This document shows positions 53,716 to 64,000 of a stretch of DNA of 64,000 nt, piece by piece (the first letter of the stretch is position 1; each line of letters begins with the position of its first letter). The notes under the pieces are model-generated. The model did not search any database, was not told the DNA's origin, and was given only the letters and a program-made list of their open reading frames with translations. Source of the DNA: Lunularia cruciata (Eukaryota > Streptophyta > Marchantiopsida > Lunulariales > Lunulariaceae); NCBI GenBank assembly GCA_948567375.1, contig OX419762.1, positions 58,509,034 through 58,573,033 on the forward strand, in the 5' to 3' direction. The translations under genes and the position numbers were made by a program.

Positions 53716-54490
53716 TTATGTAAGCTTGGTCAGCTTGGTCAAGGCCTTGGCAATGGCATTAAATCCTCTAACATAATGGCAATAGAAGTTTGCCAACCCA
53801 AGGAATGTTTGCACTCTACTCACATCCGTAGGTCGAGAAATATGTGCAATAGCCTCCACCTTGGTCAGCTGAACACCAAGTCCTCTAGGGTAGATAGTAT
53901 AACCCAAATATTCAACCTGCTCATGGGAGAACCTACACTTCCCAGGATGTAATTTGAGTCCATGAGATCTCAACTTCTCATACACCTCCAACAAATATCT
54001 CTCATGATCCTCCACAATAGTGCTATAGACCAAAATATCATCAATATAGCATCGAGCAAAATCCAATCCAACTAGGATCCTATCCATGACCCTTTGGAAC
54101 TCAGCAAGAGAGTTCTTCAACCCAAATGGTAAGAACCTCCACTAAGATAACACATCCTTGCCGTGAGGATCAATAGCCCAAAATGTTATCTTGGGTTTAT
54201 TCTACTCCTTGCTCAAAGATGCAAAGTACTGAAGACTTTTGCATGCCCAATCGCATCAAAGATCTCCTCCAGGGTAAGCATGGTATACCAATCAGCCCTA
54301 GTTTGTTGGTTGATCAGACGGTAATCTCCACACATCCGGCTATTTGTATAGTTGCCATGCATATCCTTCTTGGCTGGCATCATTGTTGTTGATGCATACT
54401 CTCCATGTGAAATCTCCACCGAACCAGCCTCAAAGAGGTCACTACTCCAGCTCCAAATCAATGTCCTCTCCATATCACTATATCAATAAG
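53716..54490 (-). pseudogene. Gypsy 3 reverse transcriptase
   Basis: The frame 54473-54213 reads ISHGEYASTTMMPAKKDMHG, MCGDYRLINQQTRADWYTML, and EEIFDAIGHAKVFSTLHL (motif A with the catalytic Asp of STLDL changed to His). The frame 54120-53716 reads KNSLAEFQRVMDRILVGLDF, CYIDDILVYS with Y-I-D-D, VEYLGYTIYPRG and QTFLGLANFYCHYVRGF. A break between the two frames and the Asp to His change make it inactive. Confidence 0.85.
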
Positions 54491-56361
54491 GATGTCAAAA
54501 AACTGGTGTATTGCTAGTTAGTTCAATCCAAAATACTAAGTTCCTTCAAAGCACCCAAATCCTTCATATTGAAGGCAAAACAACTTGTGTAGCTCCTCAA
54601 GAACCTCCAAACCTTTCATCTTTCCTCTCCTATAAGCTTGGGTCCAAGATTTGGCTCCCAAGTATCCTTTGTAATTGTAGTAGGAGTGGAAGATGTGTTG
54701 ATTGGCTGCTACACTGGCCCCTTGGGAGCAATAGTGTCATGCCCCTAACTACTAGAGGTCCCAACCTTTGTGTGAAAAACTCCCTCTGATCTGGCTGCAA
54801 GCTCCATACGTCCTCTAGCTGCATCTCAAGTAGACCAAGGGTATAATCCAAGTAGACCATTCTCCCTAGTAGCCATTGGCTACATCCCAAGAATACCATG
54901 TCCACTTGGTCCATCACCACCAACATATGCTTGAATCATCTTGATAGGCACAAGGCTCACAAGTGTTTGAGTGGTGATGCCTATCAAGCGCAACCTATGT
55001 TGCTTTGCCAAGCCAAGGCTCACAATCTAGGTCAAACAGTTCAGATCCATAGCCTAACCTAACACCTAATGCGTGGATGCCTCCAACACCGTTAGACCAA
55101 CAATAACATCAGTGCAAAAACTCCTTTCCCGCTCTCTCTCATCAGCATTGGGCTCCACCAACAACTATAACTATGAGTCCCAAACCAGTCCAAGACCTCC
55201 CTCGTGAAAAGCATGAGAGCTTGGGAAACTCTTAAGTGTGGGAAAAGCGGCTCTAAGCTATCCAACTAGGTTCATCACTGCCACAGGTGACTTATCAGCC
55301 ACTACCGCTATTTGAGACTAACACCCAACATCCAAGATGTCATCAACAAGGATGTGGTCTAGTCACTGAATCCCATCATATGCATGCTTTAGAACCTCTA
55401 TGGATAAGAGGTTTGTCCACCAAAGACAAAGACAATGAGCCCGTGATCCCCCTCTAGCTACATCTAACAAAATAGCAGGTCCCATCCAAGAATGGACCTG
55501 ATGTGTACTCACCACCACCCAGGTACAAGAATCACCCATCAAAGAGATGTTCTCCAAAATGTAAGTTGGAGAAACAGACTCATGAACCTGAAGATGTCAT
55601 AGTATCCTTAACATCTCCCAAAACACACCAAAATGGGGTACCTAAAGACCCAAACTTCAACCAACACATTTATATCCCTAACATGGCCATCCTTAAATCA
55701 CCAAATGAACATGCCCATGTCGCTCCAAATCATGCACCCCCAGTAAGGAAATGTCTACTAGTAGGGCCTTTGGTAACCCATGACTACTGGCATTGATAAT
55801 AACTCAGGATACCAATAGGCCAAGTGTGCCACATGATGCAAAGAAACTCACCTAACAGTCTCATTTCTCTCCACATACAAGTACCTTTGTATTTGTATAC
55901 TTGCTTGTAGTAACATAGCTAGCCCGGTGCTAATCCCACCAAACAACTCCAATAGACATACTCCCTCTATCAAATGCTGCCAAGCAATGAGTGTGGTATC
56001 CAGAGGTGTCAAGGTAATTGACTCTAGAGGCTCATCCTCACACTCATCGCCTAATTGTACAAAGGCTCCACTCCAAGCTTGCTACACCAACCGATCTCCA
56101 TGTTGCTCTAATGCCTACTCTAAACTCCACAATGGAACATCCAAGGTGGATGGAACAAATCCCACTTGTACTCTAAATCTGAGTGATCTCCTCTGGTACT
56201 AGAATATCTTTTGCATGGGCATTCCTCTCTAGTAAGTCACCAAGCCAAGTAACAACACTACTAAAAGCTAAAACTGATGTTGATATAGTCTCATACTATA
56301 GTGAGCCAAGACTACCACTATTGAATTGTAGTGGTAGGTGACATACTCGTCGTTCACCGGA
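54491..56361 (-). other. Gypsy 3 region between protease and RT, poorly preserved
   Basis: Minus-strand fragments continue the Pol polyprotein, but I recognise no catalytic motif. The right part (55.8-56.3 kb) aligns with 63.7-63.96 kb of gypsy 4 in opposite orientation, through strings such as TCCACC(T)TAGATGTTCCATT and CTAGTACCAGAGGAGATCACTC (quoted in part). It is element DNA rather than a separate gene. Confidence 0.55.
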
Positions 56362-56700
56362 CTACCAACCTGGTCTATAAGAGGTTATCTCCTCCCAATA
56401 GTAAATACTAAAACCCATGGGATATACCATTGCTCCACCGACTAGTACATCATATGACTCAATTATGGTCACAATAGCCTGAGCTCTCACCACCGAGCTA
56501 TCAATCAGATGATCAGGCTGAACTTGGACAACAAGCTCCCCATATGTGATGTACTGTGTCAAACCACCACCTAGAGATGTTTGGATCTGAAATGGACACC
56601 TCTCCACATTGGTCTTCCGTAACTCCAAACCGACAATTACAAGCTTCCCCAACATAAAGAGATGCGCACCAGAGTCTAATAAGACTCTCTATGGTGTATA
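56362..56700 (-). pseudogene. Gypsy 3 aspartic protease
   Basis: The minus strand reads a TAG stop, then RVLLDSGAHLFMLGKLVIVG (active site D-S-G-A intact), LELRKTNVERCPFQIQTSLG, GELVVQV and YDVLVGGAMVYPMGFSIYYW. The fold order (DSGA, flap, VLVGxxxLYPMGF in place of the usual ILGxxFL) matches the homologous region of gypsy 4 at 63271-63570. Both copies have TAG at the same codon just before RVLLDSGA. Confidence 0.8.
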
Positions 56701-57689
56701 GACCTTCCCTGAAGGTCCCACCAAATGGAATTTCTACCTTTGGTTATCCAATAGGACAACACCAAGTGTGAACCGCACTCTCTCAAGGCCAGTCTAGTTC
56801 GTAACTCCTCCAATCTAGCCATTGCTACCTACTATATACCACTAGTTGTTGAACGGATCCCATGCTCCTCAACCAAGTCGACTCCATAATCAACCACCTC
56901 TACTCTAGTAGTAGGAACCGCACCATCCCTATTCTCACAAAGCATGGCAACCAACCAAAACATTGGGGTTAGGTCAACTCCCAATGTACACATGCCACTT
57001 GCTGGAAATAATGAATAGTGCATAATCAGCAGAGCCACCCCCACCATTGTGCTAGATTTAGTCTTTGTACTAGCAAGTGGTTGACTAGTAGGTAGTCCAT
57101 CATGCAACCCATCACCACCTACCACACCTACACTGGGACATCTAAGAGCCATGGATGTTGTCTACAATGCCTTAGAGAGTATGAAACACTGGGGTAGTCT
57201 GACTTGTCTCCCAACCTCTCCTCTTTGTGGGTCCAACTCCATTGATGCTCCTTTAGGCTTTGGAGCAAAAACTACACTCCTAATCATTGTTGCAAATATA
57301 TCCACCTATGCTACTTTGCATATGAAGTCTAAAGCATCTCTATCACCAACATATGAGGTGGGAGCCTTAGTACCCAAATCTGATCTCCTCTGAAGAATGG
57401 CCATACTAGCCAATCTCTGCTCCAACTGCTCAATCCAAGTAGCCATAGTTGTATCAAAAGTAAGGGTGCGTACTGCACCTCTACTAGGTGTAGATCCTCT
57501 ACCACCACCTCTACCACCTCATCTTCCATCAATTGGAGCTCCTATACCACTTTCCATACTAACCTTACCACTCCATAACTTTAGGTGTAGGTCAAAGCAT
57601 TGGTGACTAGTGTGACCAATTTGTGGGAATACTCACAATGCCTCTATGTTAATTGTGATACACTAGAGGTATTAGGTCCGTTGCCCTAA
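56701..57689 (-). other. Gypsy 3 Gag-Pol linker
   Basis: The frame 57151-56832 (MALRCPSVGVVGGDGLHDGL, then LGVDLTPMFWLVAMLCENRD) is homologous to gypsy 4 62800-63120 (VVGGDGVHDGLLASQP, LGVDPTPVFWLAATLCESRD). The function of this linker is unknown to me. Its conservation between two copies shows it is part of the element's own protein. Confidence 0.65.
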
Positions 57690-57996
57690 GAGCACTCTCT
57701 CTTGTGATGAGGTCCATCACAAGTCCAACAAGCAACACCACTACTCACTAGTTGCTACTGACCCGAACATAAAGGTAAAGGTCTCACTACAATAGGCCCT
57801 CCACTTGCTCCATAGGACCTAGGCTGTCCACCTGTACTCAAAAACCAACTAGACATGGTGCACTTTGTTACACTCTAGAAGATGTCACAGTTGTGGATGA
57901 GATCTCCCTACCAAATCCAAATCTCACCACTTTCTCCTCCACCATGTTGAGCTCACTACGCTAAGCCAAACTAAAGACCATTGCCAAAGTGGGCAA
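57690..57996 (-). pseudogene. Gypsy 3 Gag C-terminus with zinc knuckle
   Basis: The minus strand continues the Gag interrupted by solo LTR C: SELNMVEEKVVRFGFGRE, then ACWTCDGPHHKREC, a CCHC-like knuckle. It is homologous to gypsy 4 IELNMVEERVVTSRFGRE and CWSCGGPHHRT. Confidence 0.75.
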
Positions 57997-58001
57997 AGTA
58001 G

Positions 58002-58761
58002 TGTAATACCAAGATCTAGCCATATGATCTAGATGTGAAATATATTTTGGTAACATCTGGAATAATATTATACATGATGGTCAAAATAGATCAGATAGAA
58101 GTATCACCAAAAGAGTACTTCTACTAAAAGGGTAGAAATCAAAATAGACTTGAAAACCTTAGAACCAATATCTAAACATATGATTTAAAGGTGAGAATTA
58201 GTTTGGTAACATTTGGATGGATGTTATACATGATGGACTAGAATAGATCAGAAAGAGGTATCATCAAAAGGGGACTTCTACTAATAGAGTAGGAACCAAA
58301 ATATGCTTGAAATCTTTGAAGGCAATTTTGGAGATCTAAACGAATGAATTAGGTTTCAAAAATATGCAAATTTTTCCCTTCCCCCCCAAATGTTAGAAAG
58401 GCTGGCCTTTGCCCCCCTTCCCCCCCCCCCCCTACTTTGTCTCATCAAGAGCTTTCCAATGGTACCTTGCCCATGTGATTATGAGATGCCTATAGGAAGA
58501 TTCTCTAAAAGATTCCCTCTAGTCCAAGCTTTTTTGTCCAACCAAATAGGACTAGAACCGACATGTCACCCATCCAAGTAAGTAATCCAAGGATGGAGCT
58601 TGCTGACATGTCACCTATCTATGTGCCTAATCCTATGGTGGAGCTTCCTTGGAGGAGATCCTCTTTGTCTATATAATAAACTGAATGTGCTCCTTTAGGA
58701 CATCGGATGATTGAATATGAAATCTATGTTTTCTCTCTTCTCTTGTCCTTGGATTATTACA
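58002..58761 (+). mobile_element. Solo LTR C (family S) in gypsy 3 gag
   Basis: A 760-bp unit TGTAATACC...TTATTACA with a perfect AGTAG duplication (57997-58001 and 58762-58766). Reverse-complement homologue of solo LTRs A and B. The TATA-like CTATATAATAAA at 58669-58680 points plus. Gag codons flank it on both sides (VCDAML to the right, SELNMVEE to the left on the minus strand). A poly-C run lies near 58424-58437. Confidence 0.9.
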
Positions 58762-58766
58762 AGTAG

Positions 58767-58958
58767 CCTATTATAACATAGCATCACAAACTCTAGGCTG
58801 TAACTCCTTGTTCAATATCCCAAACCAAAACTAGATTGCTTGGGCCTCAATAAATCCTTGAGTGAAATAGATCAGCCGCCTCATGCGATTGTATGCCTTA
58901 TGTAGGCTCTCTCCAGCCTTCCATTGGAACTCCTCCAAGCTCCTCAACTTGTCAGTCC
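58767..58958 (-). pseudogene. Gypsy 3 Gag core fragment
   Basis: The minus strand reads DKLRSLEEFQWKAGESLHKA, then YNRMRRLIYFTQGFIEAQAI, a stop, FWFGILNKELQPRVCDAML. It matches gypsy 4 at 61725-61900 almost residue for residue (LRSLQEFKRKAGESLCEAYT, RMRRLISFTQGVTEAQAA). Homology begins abruptly at 58958 next to LTR E2, so the Gag N-terminus is lost. Confidence 0.85.
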
Positions 58959-59646
58959 TGTGAGCCGATCTATCTCTCACTCAGGATGAACCTATGATGG
59001 CTTTTATAGTAGCGCACCATGGACTAAGAAGGCAAAGAGCCCCAACTCCATCATACTCCTCCAAGGCTAACACTCCAAGACTCAAGACATTGCTCACTAG
59101 AGAACTCAATGAGAGAGATAGTTGTAAATGAAAGGATGATGAGTACTTCCTCACCCCTAGTTTATATACTTGTGAAATAGTTACACACTAAAGTTATTAT
59201 TTATCAAAATAACTCAAGTTACTAGGCTAAAAGTCAAGTAAAATCAAAAAGTATAAAGGAATATCCATCCACATGGGCATATTCTACCAAGCATGTTATC
59301 TTATCTTGACTTAACAACTAAGTCAATGATTCCTTCACATGGGCTACCCTTGGACTATAGAAGAATCCAAAACAAAAAGGCTTGCAGGGCCAAGAGTTCT
59401 CAACTCTTTCCTCAAAGCCAAACACCTAAGAATAATACCAAGTCAACACACTAGAATCTCAAATAGTGGTGCTCATCTTTTCCACTTCCTCTAAAGTAAG
59501 TTCCCCTCTATCTTAGCTATGACTAAATTTAGCTAACCAGACTAATGTACAACCATCCTTTATCTATATAAATACTATCTCCCAAGTACCTTTTATACTA
59601 AGCTAAATATCACAATACCACACACATGCACAAATGGGTGTTGTCA
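58959..59646 (-). mobile_element. Solo LTR E2 at the junction of gypsy 3 and gypsy 4
   Basis: About 688 bp, reverse-complement homologue of 52531-53222 from ATTTGTGCATGTGTGTGG to a TCATCCTGAGTGAGAGA tract and GGCTCACAGG. The TATA box on the minus strand is in AGTTTATATACTTGTG. The left end abuts gypsy 3 gag at 58958, the right end abuts the truncated gypsy 4 LTR at 59647. The flanks do not show a target duplication, so rearrangement after insertion is likely. Confidence 0.8.
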
Positions 59647-60079
59647 TGTTATTTGTCGCATCTAGATACTTGAACATTGGAGTTCTAGTTATAGTAGTTA
59701 GAGGTATTTTGGCATTTACTCATAGACTACTTTCCGGCGGTCAGATTTCAGGTTTAGGGTACTGACTTCATGGCGGGGCCCACCGTCACTTGTACCGTCC
59801 ACACCGTCGGGTGTGCCATCAGTGGGACTGTTGGGAGGAGACCTAGGTCGAAATTAGGGGTATACCCTAGGAGTGCAGCTCTAGAGAGCTCACTTCTCTG
59901 ATTTTGAGCCTTCGAGTTCCTGGCTAGAGTGGACAAAAAGCCAACGAGCGTCACTTGGAGTCTCTTAGCTAGAGTGGGTGTGGCTTGACTGTAATCAGTG
60001 CCTTGTTGTTGGCAAGTTGTTGAGGATCAGATCAAGTATAGATTTGAGTTTCATTGATTCAAGTGGTAAACGATCTGAT
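59647..60079 (+). repeat. 5' LTR of gypsy 4, 5'-truncated
   Basis: Aligns with the gypsy 3 LTR from GCATCTA through GTAGTTAGAGGTATTT, CATAGACTACTTT, GCCATCAGTGGGAC and TAGCTAGAGTGGGTGTGGCTT to GATCTGATTA. The text right after (TTACATCAGAGAAG) may be a decayed initiator-tRNA PBS. Confidence 0.7.
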
Positions 60080-61148
60080 TACATCAGAGAAGTGAGTCAG
60101 GGGGGAATTGGATGCAAGAACTACGAGTGTTGGTGGTATCTCCAAGCTCGATGGATCGTGGTGTCTCCATAGCATAGTTCATTCCTTGAGAGAGTGTGTG
60201 TGTGGAAGCGCTTGCAAAATTTGGAGCCAGAGAAGAAGTAATTTTCAATCGATAGCTGTAATTTTGAGCTTAGGACCAATTTGTTGCGAGTTAAGCTCAA
60301 AAAGTCAAATGGAAGATAGAGTTGGGAGCAGATTCTCACAAATTGAAGATTGGACGAAACTGATTTTTCCAATTTGGCTTGAGTGAAGAGTTAGCTAAGG
60401 ATTTAGTGGTCAGCCATTTTTAGGGATTTATGTTAGATTTATGTCAGATTTATGTCAGATTTATGTCAAATTTTATGTCAGATTTTGGCAAAAAGAACTT
60501 GAAACCAATCCTCGGTGATCCTCGTAGCTTAGGAATTAGATAGGTACTCAAATTATATCAAATGCCAAATGGTTGCAGAGTCGGTCTTGTGTTGATTTAT
60601 GAGATGGAGGGTTGTTATTAGTATTCTTGTGATTGGACCCTCTCCATTCTCTGCTTCCTGTTTGTGCACCACGTTTGTGTGAGGTGCCTTGAATTTTGAG
60701 CATTGGTGCTCTAGTGTGCTCTAGTGTGCTCTTGATAGTGAGGCTGTAGTGATGACCAGTCAGACTATCTTTGTTTCTCTCTGGTGAGGTAGGAAGTGAT
60801 GACCTAGAGACTGTGAGAATGCATGTTGTGATGGCAGGTTACAGGTCACCCTTGCCCCTAGTGTAGTTGTCTCGGTTAGAGTTACATTAGTGGACAGTGT
60901 TCCGTTAGTTTTGGCACTTGGTGGTGCTCGGTTGGTATTGGCACTTGGTTAGTGTTGGCACTTGGTGGTGTTGGCACTTGGTGGGGTACTTGCTGTTGCG
61001 ACTTGTTGTTGTAGCTGGTGGTTTCGGTTGCGGTTGTAGTTACTTTATCACGAAGGAGTTCTTTGGGGATTCTAAAAGAGATAGCTCTACAATACGTAGT
61101 GGGTTTACTTGGAGTGGTACTCGGTATCAGCCTGAATCTCAAGTCCCA
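60080..61148 (+). other. Gypsy 4 leader, with short tandem repeats
   Basis: No recognisable protein. It holds two small repeat tracts: AGATTTATGTC repeated about 5 times (60431-60485) and TTGGCACTTGGT(GGTG) repeated about 4 times (60913-60985). Open frames crossing it are low in complexity. Confidence 0.5.
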
Positions 61149-62024
61149 ATGAGGGAGGAGATTGACTCTAAATTGGAGTTTGACACAAGAGTTGATTCAA
61201 TTGAGAGTGCACTTGGTGTGTCCGCACCATTGATGTGGGACATGGACAAGATTTATGGGGTCTCCAAAGGCCCTAGGCGTTACTATGGTACAGTGGGTAC
61301 CATTGAGTTGGATGACTTCATCCAAAAGATTGATAGTTTATGTGATCAACAGTAGATGCGGAACCTGACTTTGTTTACACCCTTCATGGCATGGAAAGGG
61401 TTGTTTCAACATCTGGAGGGTCTGCCAATGGATGACTACCATGAGTTCAAGAGTGCTCATTTGGAGGATATTGACTTATGGAGACAATATTGGTCTCCAA
61501 ACTATGTCTTTATCACTTCAGGTTTGGTGGCCAGGAGTAGATTGGCTGTACTTACGAGTTCTAGCTCAAGCAGTGTTGGTGGAGCTAGTGGAGGTGGACT
61601 AGCTGGAGATAGTGTTACCATGAGTGGAGGTACCGCTGCAGGAGGTGGTGTGGTACCGGGGTTTAACCCCATGGTGGAATTCTTCTTGTGTTTGAGGCAA
61701 AACTACCAGGGAGTGTGGACTAACAAGCTGAGGAGCTTGCAAGAGTTCAAGCGGAAGGCTGGAGAGAGCCTATGTGAGGCATACACTCGCATGAGGCGGC
61801 TGATTAGTTTCACTCAAGGAGTTACTGAGGCCCAAGCAGCCCAATTTTGGTATGGGATACTGGACAAGGAGTTACGATGTAGAGTTTGTGATGCTATGTT
61901 GTTGCAAGGTACTTCACCCACTTTGGTAGTAGTCTTTGGTTTGGCTGAGCGTATTGAGCTCAACATGGTGGAGGAGAGAGTGGTGACATCTAGATTTGGC
62001 AGGGAGACTCATCCATGGCTGTGA
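61149..62024 (+). pseudogene. Gypsy 4 Gag
   Basis: The ATG at 61149 opens MREEIDSKLEFDTRVDSIES, then TVGTIELDDFIQKIDSLCDQ, a TAG stop, and in the same frame MRNLTLFTPFMAWKGLFQHL, a Ser/Gly-rich linker (SSSSSSVGGASGGG, near 61560-61605), and GVWTNKLRSLQEFKRKAGES, RMRRLISFTQGVTEAQAAQF, FGLAERIELNMVEE. The second half is the retrotrans_gag core. One stop (61353-61355) divides an otherwise open frame of about 290 codons, making this the best-preserved Gag in the window. Confidence 0.8.
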
Positions 62025-62139
62025 CTTCTTCTAGAGTGTAACAGAGTGCACCATGCCCAATTGGTTTTCGAGGACAAGGTGGACAGCCTAGATCCCATGG
62101 AGCGAGTGAAGGGCCTAGTGGAGCTAGACCCTTACCTTC

Positions 62140-62370
62140 ATTGTCAGGTCAGCAGCAGCCAATGAGTGGTGGTGTTGCTTGTTGGAGTTGTGGTGGACCT
62201 CACCATAGGACTTGGGTTCTTGGGTTCTTGGGTATCCAATAAATTAGACTAGAAAGTGTACTGAGGGCAGCGGACCTGATACCTCTGGTGCTTCACAGCC
62301 AACATAGAGGCAGTGTGAGCATTGCCATTGATTTCGTCACACTAAAGATCAATGTTTTGACCTACACACG
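62140..62370 (+). pseudogene. Gypsy 4 Gag zinc knuckles
   Basis: First knuckle CWSCGGPHHRTW near 62180-62215 (final Cys lost). Second near 62305-62350 reads QCEHCH, a stop, FRHTKDQCFDL, with C-x2-C-x4-H-x4-C spacing. They would bind RNA during packaging. Stops occur between and within them. Confidence 0.75.
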
Positions 62371-62639
62371 GAGTTAAGGAGTGGTAGGGTTGATATGGCA
62401 GGTAATAGAGGAGCTCTAGTTCATGGAGGACGAGGTGGTAGAGGTGGTGGTAGAGGATCTACACCTAGTAGGGGTGCAGTACTTGCCCTTACTTCTGATA
62501 CAACTATAGCTACTCGGATTGAGCAGTTGGAGCAAAGATTGGCTAGTATGGCTATTGCTTAGAGGAGATTAGATTCGAGTGCTCAGGCTTCCACCTCATA
62601 TACTGGTGATAGAGATGCTTTGGATTTCATATACGGAGC

Positions 62640-63690
62640 AGCATAGGTGGATGCATCTATAGCAATGACTAGGAGTGCAGCACGTGCTCCAGAGCCTAGA
62701 GGAGCATTAGTGGAGTTGGACCCACAGAGAGGAGAGGTTGGGAGACAGGTCAGACTTCCCCAGTCTTTCACGCTATCTGAGGCATTGCAGACGACATCCA
62801 TGGTTCCTAGATGTCCCGGTGCAAGTGTGGTAGGTGGTGATGGAGTACATGATGGACTACTTGCTAGTCAGCCACCTGCTACTACACAAATTGAGTCTAG
62901 CATGATGTTGGGGGCGGCTCAGCTGATTATGCGGCATCCTTTGTTTTTGGCCAGTGACATGTTTACATTGGGAGTTGACCCAACCCCAGTGTTCTGGTTG
63001 GCTGCCACGCTTTGTGAGAGTAGGGATGATGTGGTTCCTACTACTAGAGCAGAGGTGGTTGGTAGTGGAGCTGACTTGGTTGAGGAGCATGGGATCCATA
63101 CAGCAACAAGTGGTTTGTGGTAGGTAGCAACGGCTAGATTGGAGGAGTTGCCAACTAGACCGGCCTTCGCGAGAGCGTGGTTTAAACTTGGTGTTGTCCT
63201 ATTGGATAACTAGAGGGGGATTTTCAGTTTGGTGAGACCTTTAGGGAAGGTCTATATACCATAGAGAGTCTTGTTAGACTCTGGTGCGCAACCCCTTATG
63301 TTGGAGAAGGTGGCAGTGATCGGTCTGGAGTTACGGAAGACCAATGTGGAGAGGTGTCTATTTCAGATCCATACATCTCTAGGTGGTGGTTCAACACAAT
63401 ACTTCACACGTGGGGAGCTTGTGGTCCAAGTTCAGTCTGGTCCTCCGACTGATAGCTTGATGGTGAGAGCTCAGGCTATTGCGACAAAAGTTGAGTCATA
63501 TGATGTGCTAGTTAGGGGAGCAGTATTATACCCCATGGGCTTCAGCATTGACTATTGGGAGGAGACAACCTCCTATAGACCTGGTTGGCAGTCTGGTGAG
63601 GGACGGGTATGTCGCCTACTAGTACGCTTTAGTAGTGGCAGTCTTGGCTTACTACAGTTTGAGACCATGGCAGCATCAATTTGAGCTTTC
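62640..63690 (+). pseudogene. Gypsy 4 linker and aspartic protease
   Basis: The frame 62647-63123 is the linker also found in gypsy 3. After a short break, YIP, a TAG stop, RVLLDSGAQPLMLEKVAVIG places the D-S-G-A active site near 63280, followed by LELRKTNVERCLFQIHTSLG, GELVVQVQSG and YDVLVRGAVLYPMGFSIDYW, up to 63684. The active site is intact. The stop in front of it is shared with gypsy 3. Confidence 0.8.
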
Positions 63691-64000
63691 AGTGGTGCAG
63701 TTACTTGGCCTGGTGATTTGTTGGAGGGGAACACCCATGCAGAGGATACTCTAGTACCAGAGGAGATCACTCGGATTTGGAGTACGAGTGGGATTGTTCC
63801 ATCCACCTTAGATGTTCCATTGTGGAGTTCCAAGGAGGCATTGTAGTAGCATGCAGATCAGTTGGTGAAACAGGCTTGGAGTGGAACCTTCGTACCATCA
63901 AGAGATGAGTGTGAGGATAAGCCTCCAAAGGCGATTGCTTTGACACCTCTAGATACCACACTCATTGCTTGGTAGTATCCAATAGAGGGGATAGGCCTAT

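Larger units (their letters stand above)
50203..58958 (-). mobile_element. Ty3/gypsy retrotransposon 3 (minus, 5'-truncated, PHD-type integrase)
   Basis: Minus-strand order from the right: Gag C-terminus (cut at 58958), zinc knuckle, protease, RT, RNase H, integrase, PHD finger, PPT, LTR. It has a solo LTR in gag (58002-58761) and another in the RNase H-integrase linker (52531-53222). The 5' LTR and Gag N-terminus are missing. It is the same family as gypsy 4 to the right in opposite orientation (shared protein text such as PTTR(V/A)EVV and ADLVEEHGI-type strings). Confidence 0.85.
59647..64000 (+). mobile_element. Ty3/gypsy retrotransposon 4 (plus, cut by the window end)
   Basis: Plus-strand order: 5' LTR lacking roughly its first 145 bp, a long leader, gag, two zinc knuckles, linker, protease. 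The element continues past 64000, so RT and integrase are outside the view. It is the same family as gypsy 3 in inverted orientation. Confidence 0.85.

Noticed and set aside
56832-57393. Possible independent host gene on either strand
   Set aside because: The minus-strand text recurs in gypsy 4 at 62.65-63.12 kb in the same position of the element, so it is an element linker.
58380-58440. Poly-C tract as a functional G-quadruplex or telomere-like site
   Set aside because: It is a single-base run inside a solo LTR. The other two family members lack it in that form, so simple slippage explains it.
60918-61148. Trp/Gly/Val-rich frame upstream of the gypsy 4 Gag
   Set aside because: It reads through TTGGCACTTGGTGG tandem repeats in the element leader. 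The homologous Gag starts at the ATG at 61149.
1-64000. CRISPR arrays, tRNA, rRNA or bacterial operons
   Set aside because: No regularly spaced identical repeats with unique spacers, no tRNA cloverleaf or rRNA core was recognised, and gene structure is eukaryotic.

Overview
The window is nuclear DNA of a land plant: an intron-containing alpha-carbonic-anhydrase gene with GT-AG splice sites, plant-type TATA boxes, and a dense mass of decayed LTR retrotransposons primed by initiator-Met tRNA. The nested repeats suggest a large, repeat-rich genome. The reverse-transcriptase family at 16-20 kb and the gypsy family at 50-64 kb remind me of elements from non-flowering land plants (bryophyte, lycophyte, fern or gymnosperm), but this is from memory and unverified. 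I found only one apparently intact protein-coding gene.

Layout. 0.96-2.66 kb (minus) and 47.3-49.6 kb (plus) hold two diverged copies of one unclassified repeat ORF. 3.5-8.7 kb is decayed, AT-rich DNA with a retropepsin-like remnant. 9.07-14.13 kb is the functional locus: a promoter block, a 7-exon gene for a secreted alpha-carbonic anhydrase of 319 residues with a hydrophobic GPI-like tail, and a polyadenylation signal. Facing it tail-to-tail (about 20.8 to 15.6 kb, minus strand) is a broken paralogue that has lost exons 1-4 and appears split in exon 6 by a non-LTR-type RT element (16.16-19.89 kb). An orphan copy of the promoter block lies about 35 kb away (45.16-46.97 kb).

23.79-43.55 kb is a nest of retroelements. 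A copia element (plus, LTRs 23790-24217 and 43160-43546) was invaded in its integrase by a second copia element (minus, 26186-40849). That one was invaded in its integrase by a gypsy chromovirus (plus, from 29393, truncated), which was invaded in gag by a younger copy of its own family in the opposite orientation (minus, 30909-36535, both LTRs, PBS and PPT present). Two solo LTRs of another family also sit in the second copia element, one of them splitting its Gag zinc-knuckle codons.

50.2-64.0 kb holds two oppositely oriented copies of another gypsy family (minus, 50203-58958; plus, 59647 to the window end). They carry three solo LTRs of two families between or inside them, and the minus copy encodes a decayed PHD finger after the integrase. 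All retroelement reading frames are broken by stops or frameshifts. The most interesting regulatory signal is a series of GAAnnTTC heat-shock-type palindromes just upstream of the TATA box in the LTRs of the 30.9-36.5 kb gypsy element.
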